NCBI GenBank assembly: GCA_021209875.1
Contig: JAGYVD010000002.1
Coordinates: 1,984,001-2,048,000, forward strand
DNA: 64,000 nucleotides
Direction: 5' to 3'
Origin: Rosellinia necatrix
Taxonomy: Eukaryota > Ascomycota > Sordariomycetes > Xylariales > Xylariaceae
Shown: positions 1 through 10,604 of the stretch, piece after piece
How the letters are laid out: each line of letters opens with the position of its first letter
Position numbering within the stretch: the first letter of the stretch is position 1
Program-made: the position numbers and the translations under genes
The notes under the pieces: model-generated
Database searches by the model: none
The model's input: only the letters and a program-made list of their open reading frames with translations
What the model was told of the DNA's origin: nothing

Positions 1-1023
1 CAAATCGACCGAATCGTTCGATGCCTTGCCTGAGAACTCTGAGAGGAGCCTGAGGTGGAGGAAGAGATTTAAAACTTTCTCGTGGATGAAGTAATCTTTC
101 GATTTCATCATCCTACAAAGGGTTGAGACAGCTTCAAAAGAGGGGCGGCCCTCGTCGTCCTCTGTAAATAATGTGATGAGAGCCGTGGCCGCCTTCTCAA
201 AGTCCTTATCTGTTCGGCGCGAGCTCAGCTTCCAGACGAGGATATTGATGAGATCAGACCGGAAATTAAAATGAGGGTGAGTCGTCAAAAGGGACGAGGC
301 ACAAGTTATCGCGATGCTCGCAATGGCATCCGCACCGGCTTCACCCCTTCGAGCCTTCGCATACCGGGCGAGCTCTTTCACGTAAGCTTGGTAACCAGAA
401 ACCAACGCTTGCTCAAAAGCCTGTATTGCCCTGACTTCCTTGCTCAGCTTTTCGCCCCTTGCGCCGCCTTCAATCACAGGCCGTATCCGGTATCCCGGGA
501 TAAGATCCTTGTAAATAGCCATTCTCGTGACCAGCGAGAGTGTGATGATGGCGGGAATTTTGGATTCGCCGATCTTGGTCAAGGCCTTGAACGCTGCCGC
601 GTTTTCGTAAGGCTCCTCGTTGAGAACCGAGGCTAATTTTGCCAATTCCTCTTTGGCGCTGCGGATTTTCTCCTTCACAGGGATTGGGGGTTCTTCCTGT
701 GGTTTTTGCTCCTCGGCCTCCTCCTCCTCCTCCTCTGCTCCCGAACCATCTCCTTCATTCTCCAACCAGTCGTCGTCGCTTTCCTTCAGATCCTCGGCCG
801 TGGTGACCATGGCTTGGACGCGCCCATCTCGCTTTACTGGTAACCTGGTACTCTCTTTCACCTTTTTTTTATCCTTTCGCGCTTTGTATTGATCTTCAAG
901 AAGATCCCATTTCGCGGCATTCTGGAAAAAGGACCTCTGAATCTTTGCATTTGATTGTGAGTCACCCTCATCCTCTGACTGAGGGGGCGTCAATTTCCTC
1001 TTTTTGTTCGGTCTCGAAGCCAT
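1..1023 (-). CDS. NOC3: NOC3, nucleolar complex-associated protein 3 (N-terminal part, runs off the window)
   Basis: The frame is open without interruption from an ATG at 1023 down to base 1, giving 341 codons of a longer protein. The N-terminus is basic and nuclear-like (MASRPNKKRK), followed by an acidic Glu run near residue 95-105. The diagnostic block is YKDLIPGYRIRP at about residues 170-182, which I recognise from NOC3/Fad24 proteins, followed by a helical region with LTTHPHFNFRSDLI. In yeast Noc3 pairs with Noc2 during nuclear maturation of pre-60S particles and also has a role in replication licensing. The C-terminal CBF/Noc domain lies outside the window. The gene is divergent from NIP7, another 60S biogenesis factor, with 453 bp between the start codons. 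No intron is seen in the visible part. Confidence 0.9.
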   Translation of the reverse strand, partial: MASRPNKKRKLTPPQSEDEGDSQSNAKIQRSFFQNAAKWDLLEDQYKARKDKKKVKESTRLPVKRDGRVQAMVTTAEDLKESDDDWLENEGDGSGAEEEEEEAEEQKPQEEPPIPVKEKIRSAKEELAKLASVLNEEPYENAAAFKALTKIGESKIPAIITLSLVTRMAIYKDLIPGYRIRPVIEGGARGEKLSKEVRAIQAFEQALVSGYQAYVKELARYAKARRGEAGADAIASIAITCASSLLTTHPHFNFRSDLINILVWKLSSRRTDKDFEKAATALITLFTEDDEGRPSFEAVSTLCRMMKSKDYFIHEKVLNLFLHLRLLSEFSGKASNDSVDL

Positions 1024-1476
1024 TTCCTAGATATGTATAAGGTGGTGGTAGAGATATATATGTTGTTCGGCCTGACCGCCGAGAGTTGGACCTGAAAAGG
1101 TGCCGGGCAGGGTAGACTCGGGTGTAGATACAGCCAGAGCCCTGCAGACTGAAGATTTCCCAAATACAGCGAAGGGTCCAGTCCGATAAGCCCCACTTAG
1201 ATGACTGGAGCACGACGATAAAGTATATGCGGCCAATCGGATTGATTCCTTTTTCCCCTGCGCCAAAATTTCCAAAGGAAAGTTGCAGAGCAAAACCAAG
1301 CAGCAGCACCAGCACCAGCACCAGCATCGCATCTCAACCGACACCCCGCCATTGATTGATTAATCTTGTCGCGACGCCAACCCTCAGTCACAAATTGTAT
1401 ACATAACACTTACTTCGTCGCCACCTCACCATTTGTGCAATTAAAGCCGACTATTGTCCATTTATCTACAGACAAA
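1024..1476. promoter_or_regulatory. Shared NOC3/NIP7 divergent promoter region
   Basis: This 453 bp lies between the two start codons and must hold both 5' UTRs and both promoters. A CAGCAC-type triplet/hexamer microsatellite lies at about 1298-1326. An AAAATTTCC stretch near 1266 resembles the yeast RRPE core (AAAAATTT), but it is a single weak match. I see no TATA box that I would assign. Confidence 0.6.
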
Positions 1477-2765
1477 ATGAGACCATTAACAGAGCAAGAG
1501 ACGGTAAGTGTCGGGGATCGCAGAGCTTCTTTCTTGGTGTATAGGTCGAATGAAGCCAACCAGCTGACCCTCTCTCACATGTAGAAAATCCTCTTCGAAA
1601 AGCTCGCCAACTACACGACAGATTTGAAGCCTCTAATTGCGCCTCTAAGCGATGCCCCCGATGCCGACCGTTACGTGTTTCGATTAATTAAGGACCGTGT
1701 ATGATTGATTGATGCCCGCCCAGCGAACTACCCGGGCCATCCTGAACTGTCGCTGATATCAATCCTTTTAGGTCTACTATGTTCTTCTTTCGATCGCAAA
1801 CCGTACGACTACCTTTGAATAGCCCCACACTCTCAACATACCTTCGACTCATTAGGTAGAAAGCGGCTTACATGCGAGTTCTATAGTTGCTACTTCGATC
1901 GCTCGGGATAATCTAGCTTCGGTGGGCATTTGTCTAGGTAGGGCACTTCTTCGACGAGGCCACAGCTCGATAACGACCGTGTGGACTGACCGATGTTCTA
2001 TCTTTTTAGGCAAATTCACGAAGGTACAACCCCAACTCGCTTGCGAATTCTGCCTGTGATATCAGGGAGGGTCACAACACAAGGACAATATTAAGCATTA
2101 GCTAACACCTTGGTGTAGACGCTGAAGTTTAGACTACACATCACGGCTTTGCCAATTTTAGCTGCGTAAGCGTCGTTACGTCCACCTTTTATAGCAAACC
2201 TAACCTATGTTGTGGTCACAGTCATGCGAGATATAAGATATGGGTCAAACGTATGCTGAAAGTGGAACATCGCCCCCCGAAGGCCATTGCTAACTCTCCA
2301 TTATAGCTAACGGTGTCATGCCGTTCTTGTATGGTAGCCACATATCTAAGGCCCATGTAGGCCGCTGGACTGAGGACTGCCCTTCCAACGTGGGGGTAAT
2401 AGTGAGTGGTGCACGAAGCATGGCCTTAATAAACATTTGGCTAATTAATTGGTTAGGTTTATGATATGTCGGATAGCGCAATAGGTTGTGAGTATATCAC
2501 TCTTCGTCTTGCGGTCATAACCAACGGAATACTCGAGACTAACAGACCTATTAGTCGGTGTATCAGCTCGGAGCACTGCAGAGTAAGTACCTTTCAATAA
2601 CTACCTACGCCGATTCGGACAGGGAGGAGAATCGCCTTTTAAGATCACCTATTAACACCTATCAACTATAGAGCACGCAGACTAAACCCGACTGGAACCG
2701 TTGTTTTCAGGCAGGCCGATTGTGGGGAGTACCTACGTGACGAAGATACCCTATTCGCGGGTTAG
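1477..2765 (+). CDS. NIP7: NIP7, 60S ribosome subunit biogenesis protein (11 exons)
   Basis: Exons: 1477-1503, 1585-1698, 1772-1802, 1887-1937, 2010-2023, 2119-2165, 2222-2250, 2307-2401, 2457-2487, 2555-2582, 2672-2765. Joined they give 561 nt and 186 residues, close to the family's roughly 180. The start MRPLTEQET is the Nip7 signature. LGKFTK, TLKFRLHITAL, RYKIWVKPNG, MPFLYG, GFGVSARST and FRQADCGEYLRDEDTLF follow in the right order, ending in the PUA domain that binds RNA. Nip7 acts in 27S pre-rRNA processing in the nucleolus. All ten introns are GT-AG and 55-95 bp, and exon 5 is only 14 nt. The density is striking: coding exons average 51 nt. Exon joins were chosen so that frame and family motifs both hold. 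The join at 1802/1887 gives SIANLATSIAR; using the earlier AG at 1856 would break the frame. Confidence 0.92.
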
Positions 2766-3189
2766 TGAGATGTTCATCCGACGATGTCTTGGCTGGAGTC
2801 CGGAGTTTGTCAATTGTCCCGCGGTGACGAAAAAAAATGCATAGAAGGCGTTTTGAGGATACCAAATTCGATTACCGTCTAATTACCCAGGTAGTTTGCA
2901 CATACTTGGCCTATTTTATCCCGACCCGTGATTTATTTCCTCGACTCTATTGCCGACACTGTCTATTTATCCCTCATCTTCTTTTTTGGGCATCACAGCC
3001 GCTTCGGGGTGAGATGTATATAACTAGGAACTTTGAGGCTTTACCAACACGCCAACGCATCGCTGTTGTTTTATTTGTTTTTGATACCCCGTGTTATCTC
3101 CTCACTCAACAACTCTAATGCAACTCCCCATATGGATATCACCATACGAGCGTATTTCCTAATTTTCAAAGGCAACCGGATCCACCGAG
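2766..3189. other. Convergent intergenic spacer NIP7/PRO1
   Basis: This 424 bp is shared by the 3' ends of two genes facing each other. It is AT-rich with T runs near 3065-3085. Short open frames here show no family motif. I see nothing but 3' UTR sequence. Confidence 0.5.
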
Positions 3190-4837
3190 CTACATCGTGC
3201 CACTCCCCGCCTCGTAACCCGCGACGCCGCCGATATTAGCGGCGAGGTCGGGGGCGGGCGAGACGGGACGGCTCTCCCGCCTGAACAGGCTGATGTTTTC
3301 GCGGTGGGCGACGTACTCGCTGTCGGCGTAGCCGAGGAGCTCGCCGATCTTAGCGCTGCGGTGGCCCTTAATGCGGGCGATCTCAGGGGCGGCATAGTTG
3401 ACGAGGGCGCGGCCGACCTCGACGGGGTGGCAGGCCTCCCACCTGGCCGAGACGGGGACGGGCGTGGAGGACCGGGTGGTGGGGCAGGACGGCGACGGTG
3501 ACGACAGGGCGGGCGGCGATGCGGCCCGACGGTCGACGACGACGAGACGCACGGCTTCCTGCTGCGCAAAGTTCCCCTCGACGTCCAGCACGCCGACGGG
3601 CAGCAGGCCCGCCTTGTCTGAGAGCGCGGCGTGCGCCCCCGCGTCGATGTATAACGTCCCGTGTGGTGCGATGCCGTGCAGGAGCCAGAAGTAGCGGTCG
3701 CGGATAGGCGTTGACATGGGTAGAAAGCGCGTGTGTAACGGTGGCTTTTCCGCCGACATTGTGGGCGCTGCACTGCTTTCCTCCGCTGCGTGAGTCGCTT
3801 GCGATAGGGAGGTCTGTGAAGCACTGGTCGAGATGCCCCTTCGCCCTTGTAGATACCGCACGATCTTGACGATGTTGCCCGGGCTAGAGGAGCGTGTGAT
3901 AATCGTAGTCACGCCTGCCGAGGTCGCAAGCCGTGCCGCGACGATCTTGGTGCCCATTCCCCCGGTTCCCAGCGAAGAGCCTGCGGACGAAACTATTGCA
4001 CCTTGTTGTTAGCAAATGAGGGTCCGATTAAAGGGGGCAAAGGACTTCACACACCATCGGCTTGTATAGCCCCTATATCATCAACTTCCTCTATTGGCCG
4101 GGCATCTGGATGTGTACGTGGGTTCTTATCATAAAGGCAATCCACGTCTGTCATCAGAAAAAGAAAATCGGCATGCACCATGGCGGCTGTTATCGCTGAT
4201 AAAGTGTCGTTGTCGCCAAACTTAATTTCAGCCACAGCCAGCGTGTCATTTTCGTTGACAATGGGAATGACGCCCATATCGAGGAGTTCGGCCATGGTGT
4301 TCTGGGCATTGAGATACCTCGAACGCTGTTGGTATATGCATATTAGTGGCAAAACAAAACAAAATTGAAAGACTCGCCCCCTCATCTTACATCAGCTATA
4401 TCATTCCGAGTAAGCAATATCTGTGAGACGGGCTGCTGTAAATGCGCGAATAGACTGTCCCAGAGGCTAATGAGTCGACATTGGCCGATAGCTGCCAAAG
4501 CCTGAAGTTTAGATAAATGCTTAGGTCGCTTGCTGACATTCATTCGTCTCAAACCGACGCCGATGGCGCCAGATGACACGATGATGACTTTATGGCCATC
4601 TTTACGCAGCTTCACGGCAGTCTCGACGATGAGGGTTAAGATGGAGAGCAGTGGCTCATGTGTCTGCTCATCCACGATGGAGCTGGTTCCTGAGAAATAT
4701 CAGTCGAATTCTGATATCTATATCACCAACCTGTCTCTAGTAGTAACGCCAAGCCACCACCTCGCCTGATAGCTGGGTAATTTGTATTATCACTTACCAA
4801 GTTTTATCACGACAGTGAGCGGCTTCGAGCCCTTCAT
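3190..4837 (-). CDS. PRO1: Glutamate 5-kinase (proline biosynthesis, step 1)
   Basis: Exons on the minus strand: 4837-4798, 4689-4391, 4325-4055, 3992-3190, giving 470 residues. The enzyme phosphorylates glutamate to gamma-glutamyl phosphate in the cytosol. The amino-acid-kinase domain shows VIKLGTSS at the N-terminus, [36 protein letters not shown] and [28 protein letters not shown] lies near residue 230. The C-terminal PUA-type part has [13 protein letters not shown] and [14 protein letters not shown]. The protein is somewhat longer than yeast Pro1 (428 residues) because of a Ser/Ala-rich linker around residue 285. At the 4055/3992 junction two acceptors keep frame; the one giving [12 protein letters not shown] was preferred as more like the family. 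The gene is divergent from ATP23 and is likely regulated from the 638 bp between them. Confidence 0.93.
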
Positions 4838-5475
4838 GTCTGGAAATATGTAAACGCCACGGTTAGCCGATCCTTGTGACTATGCTAAACAAACAACCTG
4901 AGGCAATGCGCGAGAGCAAGGTACAGCAAGAAACGACAAGGAACGACGAGGAACGCTGATGTTCAACATCCAAGGACCAAATGAATCATATATATTAGAT
5001 CAGATCAACATACAGGGCGTGCCAATCCCAGAATCCGTCATCGTTAGGGCTCAAGTCATTTTGTTTTTTTAGCGACTGTACAGGTTGTTCGCCGGTTGAG
5101 TGAACGACGTGTGGAACCTGGGCTTGTCAAAGCATGCGGAAAGAATAGCCTGTCTAGTTAAACCTCCAATTAGTCGTGAGCCGGCGTCGGAGCTTGGATG
5201 GGCACTTTGGAGAATGCCCCAGTTTTATGGCAATCATAGGCCAATCTTCCTCACCGCCTGCCATTTTTACGGGGATAAAGACTTAAACTTAATTTAATTG
5301 GACCCCCAGCTGTGGTTGCAACAATTATGCGGTATGCAAGTGACGGTCAACCCTATGCCTAAGTAAATAGGTACCTAACTAACTAGCTAAATCGATTCTA
5401 TAGTGACTACCTGGTAATTGACAATTGGCGGATGCGACAGAGATTAACCCTCAACCCATCGCGATTGCTCCCACC
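4838..5475. promoter_or_regulatory. Divergent PRO1/ATP23 intergenic region
   Basis: This 638 bp lies between opposite start codons. The sequence is AT-rich with short A/T tracts and a TAGGTACCTAACTAACTAGC stretch near 5369. No gene or conserved binding motif is recognised in it. Confidence 0.45.
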
Positions 5476-6381
5476 ATGTCACAGTCGCAACCAACCCCCT
5501 CCGGGGCACCGACTACCCGAGACTCCTCCCAGACGCCCACCGAATTCACCGAATTCCCCCAGATCGTCAAAAATGACCCGAAGCGCACCGGGTTCGACCC
5601 GCAGACGGCCTGGTGGATAAACTACTTCAAGATCATGACCGGGTCCATCACCCCCCGAGGGCGTCTTCCACTACCGCGAGTCGCGGTACAAGGCGAACGA
5701 GGAGAGGGACTGCAACACTTGCGAGAAGTGGCGGGACTGGGCGCTGCGGCACTCGCCCACCGTCGTGTTCCTGCGCCAGAAGATCGAGGCCCTGAACGGC
5801 AAGGTCGACGCCTCCAACGTCGTCTGCGCCAGGTGCCCCGCGCGCCTGACCGAGGACGGCCAGGTCTTCCGCCAGAGCGGCGGCTTCGACCCCAGCTCCG
5901 GCATCCTGATCTGCTCGAACGAGATCTCGAGCCAGAGCCATATGGAGGATACCCTGGCCCACGAGATGGTGCATGCCTGGGATCACCTTAGGTGGAAGAT
6001 GGATTGGGTCGGGGATAAGGATTTGAAACATGCCGCGTGTACAGAGGTAGGCCGTCGTCCCCCTTTCCTATCCGATCAATCAAATCCATGGCATTATATC
6101 CATCAGATGCTTCGGGTGTGGTGGCATGGATCGACACTAACATACGAGTCCAGATCAGAGCTTCGATGTTGAGCGGCGAGTGTAGGTGGACGAAGGAGGC
6201 ATTAACACGGAAGAACTGGACCCTAACACAGCAGTTTCAAGACTGCGTGCGCAAGCGAGCTGTGCAATCCCTGCTGGCTCGGCCGCGCTGCAAAGATGAC
6301 GTCCAAGCCGTCAAGGTAATAAACCAGGTGTGGGATTCATGCTTTTCAGATACCCGGCCCTTTGATGAGGTTTACAGGTGA
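5476..6381 (+). CDS. ATP23: ATP23, mitochondrial inner-membrane metalloprotease (frame break in exon 1)
   Basis: Exons 5476-6046 and 6154-6381. Atp23 processes the Atp6 precursor and helps F1Fo-ATP synthase assembly in the intermembrane space. The metal-binding site HEMVHAWDH (HExxH) is at about 5962-5988. It is followed by [16 protein letters not shown], built across the intron, and by the C-terminal [17 protein letters not shown]. Cysteines of the family are present (CNTCEKW, CARCP). Reading from the ATG with Kozak-like context CCACCATGTC gives [12 protein letters not shown]. The family motif then continues ([21 protein letters not shown]) in the +1 frame, so the frame breaks at a run of six C at 5651-5656 where five would be in frame. 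The protease domain is therefore intact but not in frame with the start. A consensus error in the homopolymer is likely; a genuine loss-of-function allele is the alternative. Confidence 0.85.
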
Positions 6382-6707
6382 ACGGCGATAGATGCCATAA
6401 ATAGATCGCTGCACCAGCATAGTTCTGGACTTAGCTTGTACTAACAACGACCACAAGAGCGGGGTGCTAGAATTCTTCCTCTGCACGAAGCTACGATAGT
6501 AACAGCAAGCCTTTGGTCATGTAAGAGTGTAATCTGTATGTTCAACTACTATGAATGATTAAAAAAAAAAAAAAAACACGATCGTAAGAAGAAGCCCGAC
6601 TCCCCTATGCCCCGGTCCTCCCTTGCCCGCCATGCCCAAATAATAGACGCCTGCGCCGCTTCGATGATGTAAATCAGGTTCCCTTCATTAGTTCGTAGAT
6701 CTCATTA
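6382..6707. other. Convergent spacer between ATP23 and Aurora kinase genes
   Basis: A 326 bp spacer at two facing 3' ends. It has an A16-type run near 6560-6575. No gene is seen. Confidence 0.45.
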
Positions 6708-8038
6708 TTATGACGACTTGTCACGATTCTCGCGACTCTCACGGTTCTCACGATTCGCACCCTTGGCGCAGTGCTTGATGATCCAGGGATGCGTCTGTAC
6801 CTGTTCCAACGGTATCCTCTTCTCGGGGTCAAGGACAAGGAGCTACTTGAGTGTCAGTATACGAATCACTGAAAAAAAAAAAAAACCACACATCAGAAAA
6901 AAGAATACCAAGGCTTACCCTCTTGATGAGATCTCGTGCTTCGGCGCTCACGAAGGAAGGGATCTTCATGTCAGCCTTGGCTATCCTCCTCTGCGTCATG
7001 ACGGGCGTGTCCTCGAACGGGGCCTCGCCCACGAGGAACTCGTAGGTCAGGACCCCGAGACTCCAGAGGTCGACCTTCTCGTCGTACGAGTTGTCGGAGC
7101 TGCCGGGCTTGATCATCTCCGGGGGCAGGTAGTCGAGGGTGCCGCACATGGTCTCGCGGCGGCTGTTGGGGGCGTGGACGCTCCAGCCGAAGTCGGAGAT
7201 CTTGATCTCGCCGTGGATGCCGACGAGGATGTTCTCGGGCTTGATGTCGCGGTGGATGACGTGCTTGCGGTGGAGGTAGCGCAGGGCGCTGGCCATCTGG
7301 GCGATGTACTGGGACGCCTTCCACTCGGGGAAACGGCTCTCGCGCCGCAGCAGCTTGTACAGCTCGCCCTTGGCCGCGAACTCGAGGATCAGGAAGACCC
7401 GCTTGCTGTCGTGGAAGTGCCCGAACAGCTGCAGGATGTTGGGGTGCCGCAGGTTGCTCTGGATCTCGATCTCGCGCCGCACCTGCTTCTCCACCCGCCC
7501 CTGCGACAGCTCGCTCTTGTGCAGCACCTTGAGCGCGCAGATGAACCCGCTCGTCCGCTCCCGCGCCAGGTACACCCGCCCGAACTTGCCCTTGCCCAGC
7601 GGCCGCCCGATCTCGAACATGCCCAGGTGGAAGTGCTTGATGGACGGCTGGTCGACCAGCGACGACCCGGACTTCCGCTCCGCCTGCGTGGCGACCTCGT
7701 CCGAGGAGGTCCGCGGCGCCGCGGTCGGGAGGGCTTTTCTTGTGGGCGATGCTGGCTGGGCGGGCTTCCTAGCTTGCGAAGGGAGAGTGACGGTGGCGCT
7801 GACGACATTGGTGCCGCTCTGCGTCTGTAAAGCAACCTTGTAGAGGCCCGGTCGGCTCGAACTCTGTGTTACTTGGGTTGTGGTTGCAACGACCTGGTTG
7901 TTTAACAGTCAGCCTAGTTCCTGGCGGTGGGACGAAGCAAAACCAGGATTCCCCCCAATTTACCTTTGTCTTCTGGTAGTCGCTCTCATCGTTCACCGAC
8001 ATCCGCTCAAAGCGAGATTCAAGAGCACGAGTAGCCAT
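6708..8038 (-). CDS. Aurora-family serine/threonine kinase (Ipl1/Ark1)
   Basis: Exons 8038-7964, 7893-6919 and 6842-6708, giving 394 residues. This is the chromosomal passenger kinase that corrects kinetochore attachments and controls cytokinesis. The first ~115 residues are low-complexity. The kinase domain begins at [18 protein letters not shown] (glycine loop), with ALKVLHK (catalytic Lys), [16 protein letters not shown] (catalytic loop) and [11 protein letters not shown]. The activation segment [16 protein letters not shown] contains the Aurora-type phosphorylated Thr and the xxTxCGTxDY signature, which separates Aurora from other AGC-like kinases. [17 protein letters not shown] closes the domain. 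The last residues form a degenerate [11 protein letters not shown] repeat encoded by an 18-bp tandem repeat. The start at 8038 is the first ATG and gives an N-terminal exon of exactly 25 codons. Confidence 0.93.
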
Positions 8039-8610
8039 GGTTGTTGTTACCGCCTTTACCACCGGTATATACTCCAGACAACAGCTCCCAGGATACAAAG
8101 CGTCGGATTTGAGTTGTTTTATAGACCACAGTTCTGTTGGTTTGATATGGAGGACACAATACACAATTAAGTATAGTAGACTTGGTTGATACTAGACCAA
8201 GGGCTGGCGGTGTCGGATTGTTATCCTCTGACCCACATATGTAGCTGGTCTATGGTTGCGGGAGCAACCACTAGGTAATATGGGACTGGCTTCCTTAGCC
8301 AATCAACCCCACCATAACTGCCCCGATCTAGACCCTCAACATGCATCCACTTATAGTTAGCACCTCTCGTTATTTAATGATACATAGTGTGATTGGAGAT
8401 GCCTGGAGCTCTTGAGCTCTCGATTCTAATCCAATCTTAACCGAAAAAGCAACTTTAATACAAACAAACATTCGCAGCGGAGTTTTGACAATCCAAAATA
8501 TTATCAACATAACCTTGTTTGCCTTGAAGACAAGAAAGGTAAAAAGAAGAAAATAAGAAACGTCCCACATCCCTGCAATCTCCTACAGTAGAGCCAGCCA
8601 GCGAGCGGCC
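8039..8610. promoter_or_regulatory. Divergent Aurora kinase/DUF4267 gene spacer
   Basis: A 572 bp spacer with no recognisable gene. Its AT-rich character contrasts sharply with the GC-rich DUF4267 gene that follows. It should hold two promoters, but no specific motif was assigned. Confidence 0.4.
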
Positions 8611-9000
8611 ATGTTCAAAACCGTCCAGCTCCGACACGCCCCGGCGCTGCTGGTGGCGACGACGATGACGTTCGGGGGGCTGTGGCCGTTCCTCGACGCG
8701 CGCCGGGCGATGGAGGACTTCGGGTTCCCGGCGCGCGTGGCGGCGGCCCCGGCGGCGGCGCCCGTCTTCCGGGTCGGCAACGCGCGCACGACCACCATCG
8801 GCCTGCTCGTCTTCCTCTTCTACGCGCGCGGCCAGCTCGCCGCCGTCGACGCCGTCGTCGCCGTCACCGGCGCCTACTGCGGCCTCGTCGACAGCTACGT
8901 CGTCTGGCGCGAGGGCAACCCGCGCCACGCCCTCTTCCGCCTCGTCAGCTCCGGCCTGCTCTCCGCTTGTGGGCTCTGGGGGTTGACGGCTGGTAGTTGA
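8611..9000 (+). CDS. DUF4267-type small integral membrane protein
   Basis: A single exon of 129 residues. The N-terminus has a hydrophobic stretch (ALLVATTMTFGGLWPFL). The block ARRAMEDFGFP is typical of DUF4267 proteins, and GNARTTTIGLLVFLFYARGQ is the usual second segment after a GxR motif. Two further hydrophobic segments follow, so about four membrane helices are expected. The biochemical function of the family is unknown. The coding sequence is very GC-rich at third positions, which makes several long antisense frames open by chance. A T-run (about 9018-9036) lies just after the stop. Confidence 0.75.
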   Translation: MFKTVQLRHAPALLVATTMTFGGLWPFLDARRAMEDFGFPARVAAAPAAAPVFRVGNARTTTIGLLVFLFYARGQLAAVDAVVAVTGAYCGLVDSYVVWREGNPRHALFRLVSSGLLSACGLWGLTAGS

Positions 9001-9320
9001 GGGTCCCCTCTGTTCTGTTTTTTTTTTTTTTTTTTTCCGGTCCATATTTATTCTTTTGGTGATGGGGCGCTCAAACCCAACACGGCAGAGGTCGCAATGT
9101 GTATTTAAATGGATGGAATTGCTTTTTCCTTTACTATGCAGAACGTAGTTATTTACCGTCGCTATATATGCTTTTGTGTCTCGCAGATATATACAACTTC
9201 AGCAAAACTACCACACATAGCCTAGCTTGTTAGACCTAGATGGTGACGAGACGGGAACATCGTCTCAGCCGTCATCCTCAGCTTATATATATATAGCCGG
9301 AATCCCCTACGCCACCCTCC
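9001..9320. other. Convergent spacer DUF4267 gene/alcohol dehydrogenase
   Basis: A 320 bp spacer of 3' UTR character with a long T run near its left end and TATATATATA near 9287. No gene is seen. Confidence 0.4.
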
Positions 9321-10604
9321 CTAATCAAACGTAACAACCTGCCGGCGCCTCGCCTTACCGTTCCTCATATCGGCCACCATGTCGGGCAGGTCCTCGATCT
9401 TCCGAAAGTCGACATTGGGCTGGATGTTGTGCTTGGCGGTGAAGGCGACGGCCTTGGGCATGCGCTGCGGGACGCCGGTGCTGTCGGCCTTGATGCGGTA
9501 GCGGCCGGTGATGAGGTCGATGCTGCTGACCTGCAGCGGCCGCGGCGCGATGCCGACGACCATGAGCAGGCCGTTGGTCCGCAGCAGCGGGATGGCGCCG
9601 TCGAACGCCGCGTTGGCCCCCGAGAACACCGCCGCCGCGTGCACGCCCTTGCCGCTCAGCCCCCGGACCGCCTCCACGTACGTCTCCGCCGCCGTCGCCG
9701 AGTTGAACACGTGGTCTGCCCCGTACTCCCGCGCCGACGCCAGCGACTCGTCGCTCACGTCCACCCCGACCACTTGGTACCCCATTGCCTTCGCGTACTG
9801 CACCGCGTACTGCCCGAGCCCGCCGCAGCCCACGATGGCGATCCACTGGCCCGGCTGCAGCTCGCAGCTGTCGATGGCATTGAAGGCTAGAAAACCCGGT
9901 CAGTTAGTTTTTGCCTAGCCACCCCTCCCGTCATAAAAGCGAAGGGCGCCGAGGGGTTTCTATTTTATTTTAATTTTTTTTTTTCCTCTTTTTTTGCCTG
10001 CTCGAGTTTTGGCGATGGGGATACGATCCCCCATAACAAAGGGAAGCAGACAGCTTACCCGTGATGCCGGCGCAGAACAGCGGTGACGCGCGCCTGACGT
10101 CGATCTCGGGCGGCAGGACGACGGCAGTGTGGTAGTCGACGAGGACATACTCCTGGAAGAAGCCGTCGGTGTGGAAGCCCTGGCACGTGGGCAAGTCGGT
10201 GTTCTCGCAGCGCTGGTTGTGGATCTGGCAGCCGTCGCACTCGTAGCAGACGTTGATGAAGTAGTTGAACCCGACGGCGTGGCCGACCTTGAACCCCTTC
10301 CCCTCGGCCGACGGGTGGATCTTCTCGATCACGCCCGAGCCCTCGTGGCCCATCGTCACCGTCGCCCCGTGGTCCCGCGCCAGGCCCATCAGGTCCGAGT
10401 GGCATAGCGACGCCGACTTGATCTTCACCAGGAACATGTCCTTTTTCAGCTCCGGGATCGGCACGTCATTGATAACGACCTTTTGGTTTTTCTTTCGGTT
10501 CGAGGTATTAGTGCTACTTTTTCTAGTTTTTCTTGACTTGGGGGCATGATTCATATCGAGGGGTGGCCTAAAGAACTTACGGCATCCCACTGTCCGGCCT
10601 TCAT
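9321..10604 (-). CDS. Zinc-dependent alcohol dehydrogenase (MDR family)
   Basis: Exons 10604-10581, 10491-10059 and 9886-9321, giving 340 residues, a normal size for a tetrameric fungal ADH. The catalytic zinc ligands are visible in SASLCHSDLMG (Cys) and MGHEGSG (His-Glu). The structural zinc is held by the four Cys of NVCYECDGCQIHNQRCENT. The Rossmann motif IVGCGGLGQYAVQYAKAMG follows the third exon start, then VGVDVSDES for NAD(H) binding. It likely oxidises primary alcohols or reduces aldehydes in the cytosol; the exact substrate cannot be read. The 8-codon first exon (MKAGQWDA) agrees with the usual MKAGQWD start. The second intron is 172 bp and contains a poly-T/A tract. Confidence 0.9.

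Noticed and set aside
6718..7830. 370-codon open frame on the plus strand
   Set aside because: Antisense of the Aurora kinase; it is open only because of the GC-rich third positions of the kinase gene.
8455..9045. 196-codon frame on the minus strand
   Set aside because: Antisense of the DUF4267 gene; composition is Arg/Ala/Glu-rich with no domain.
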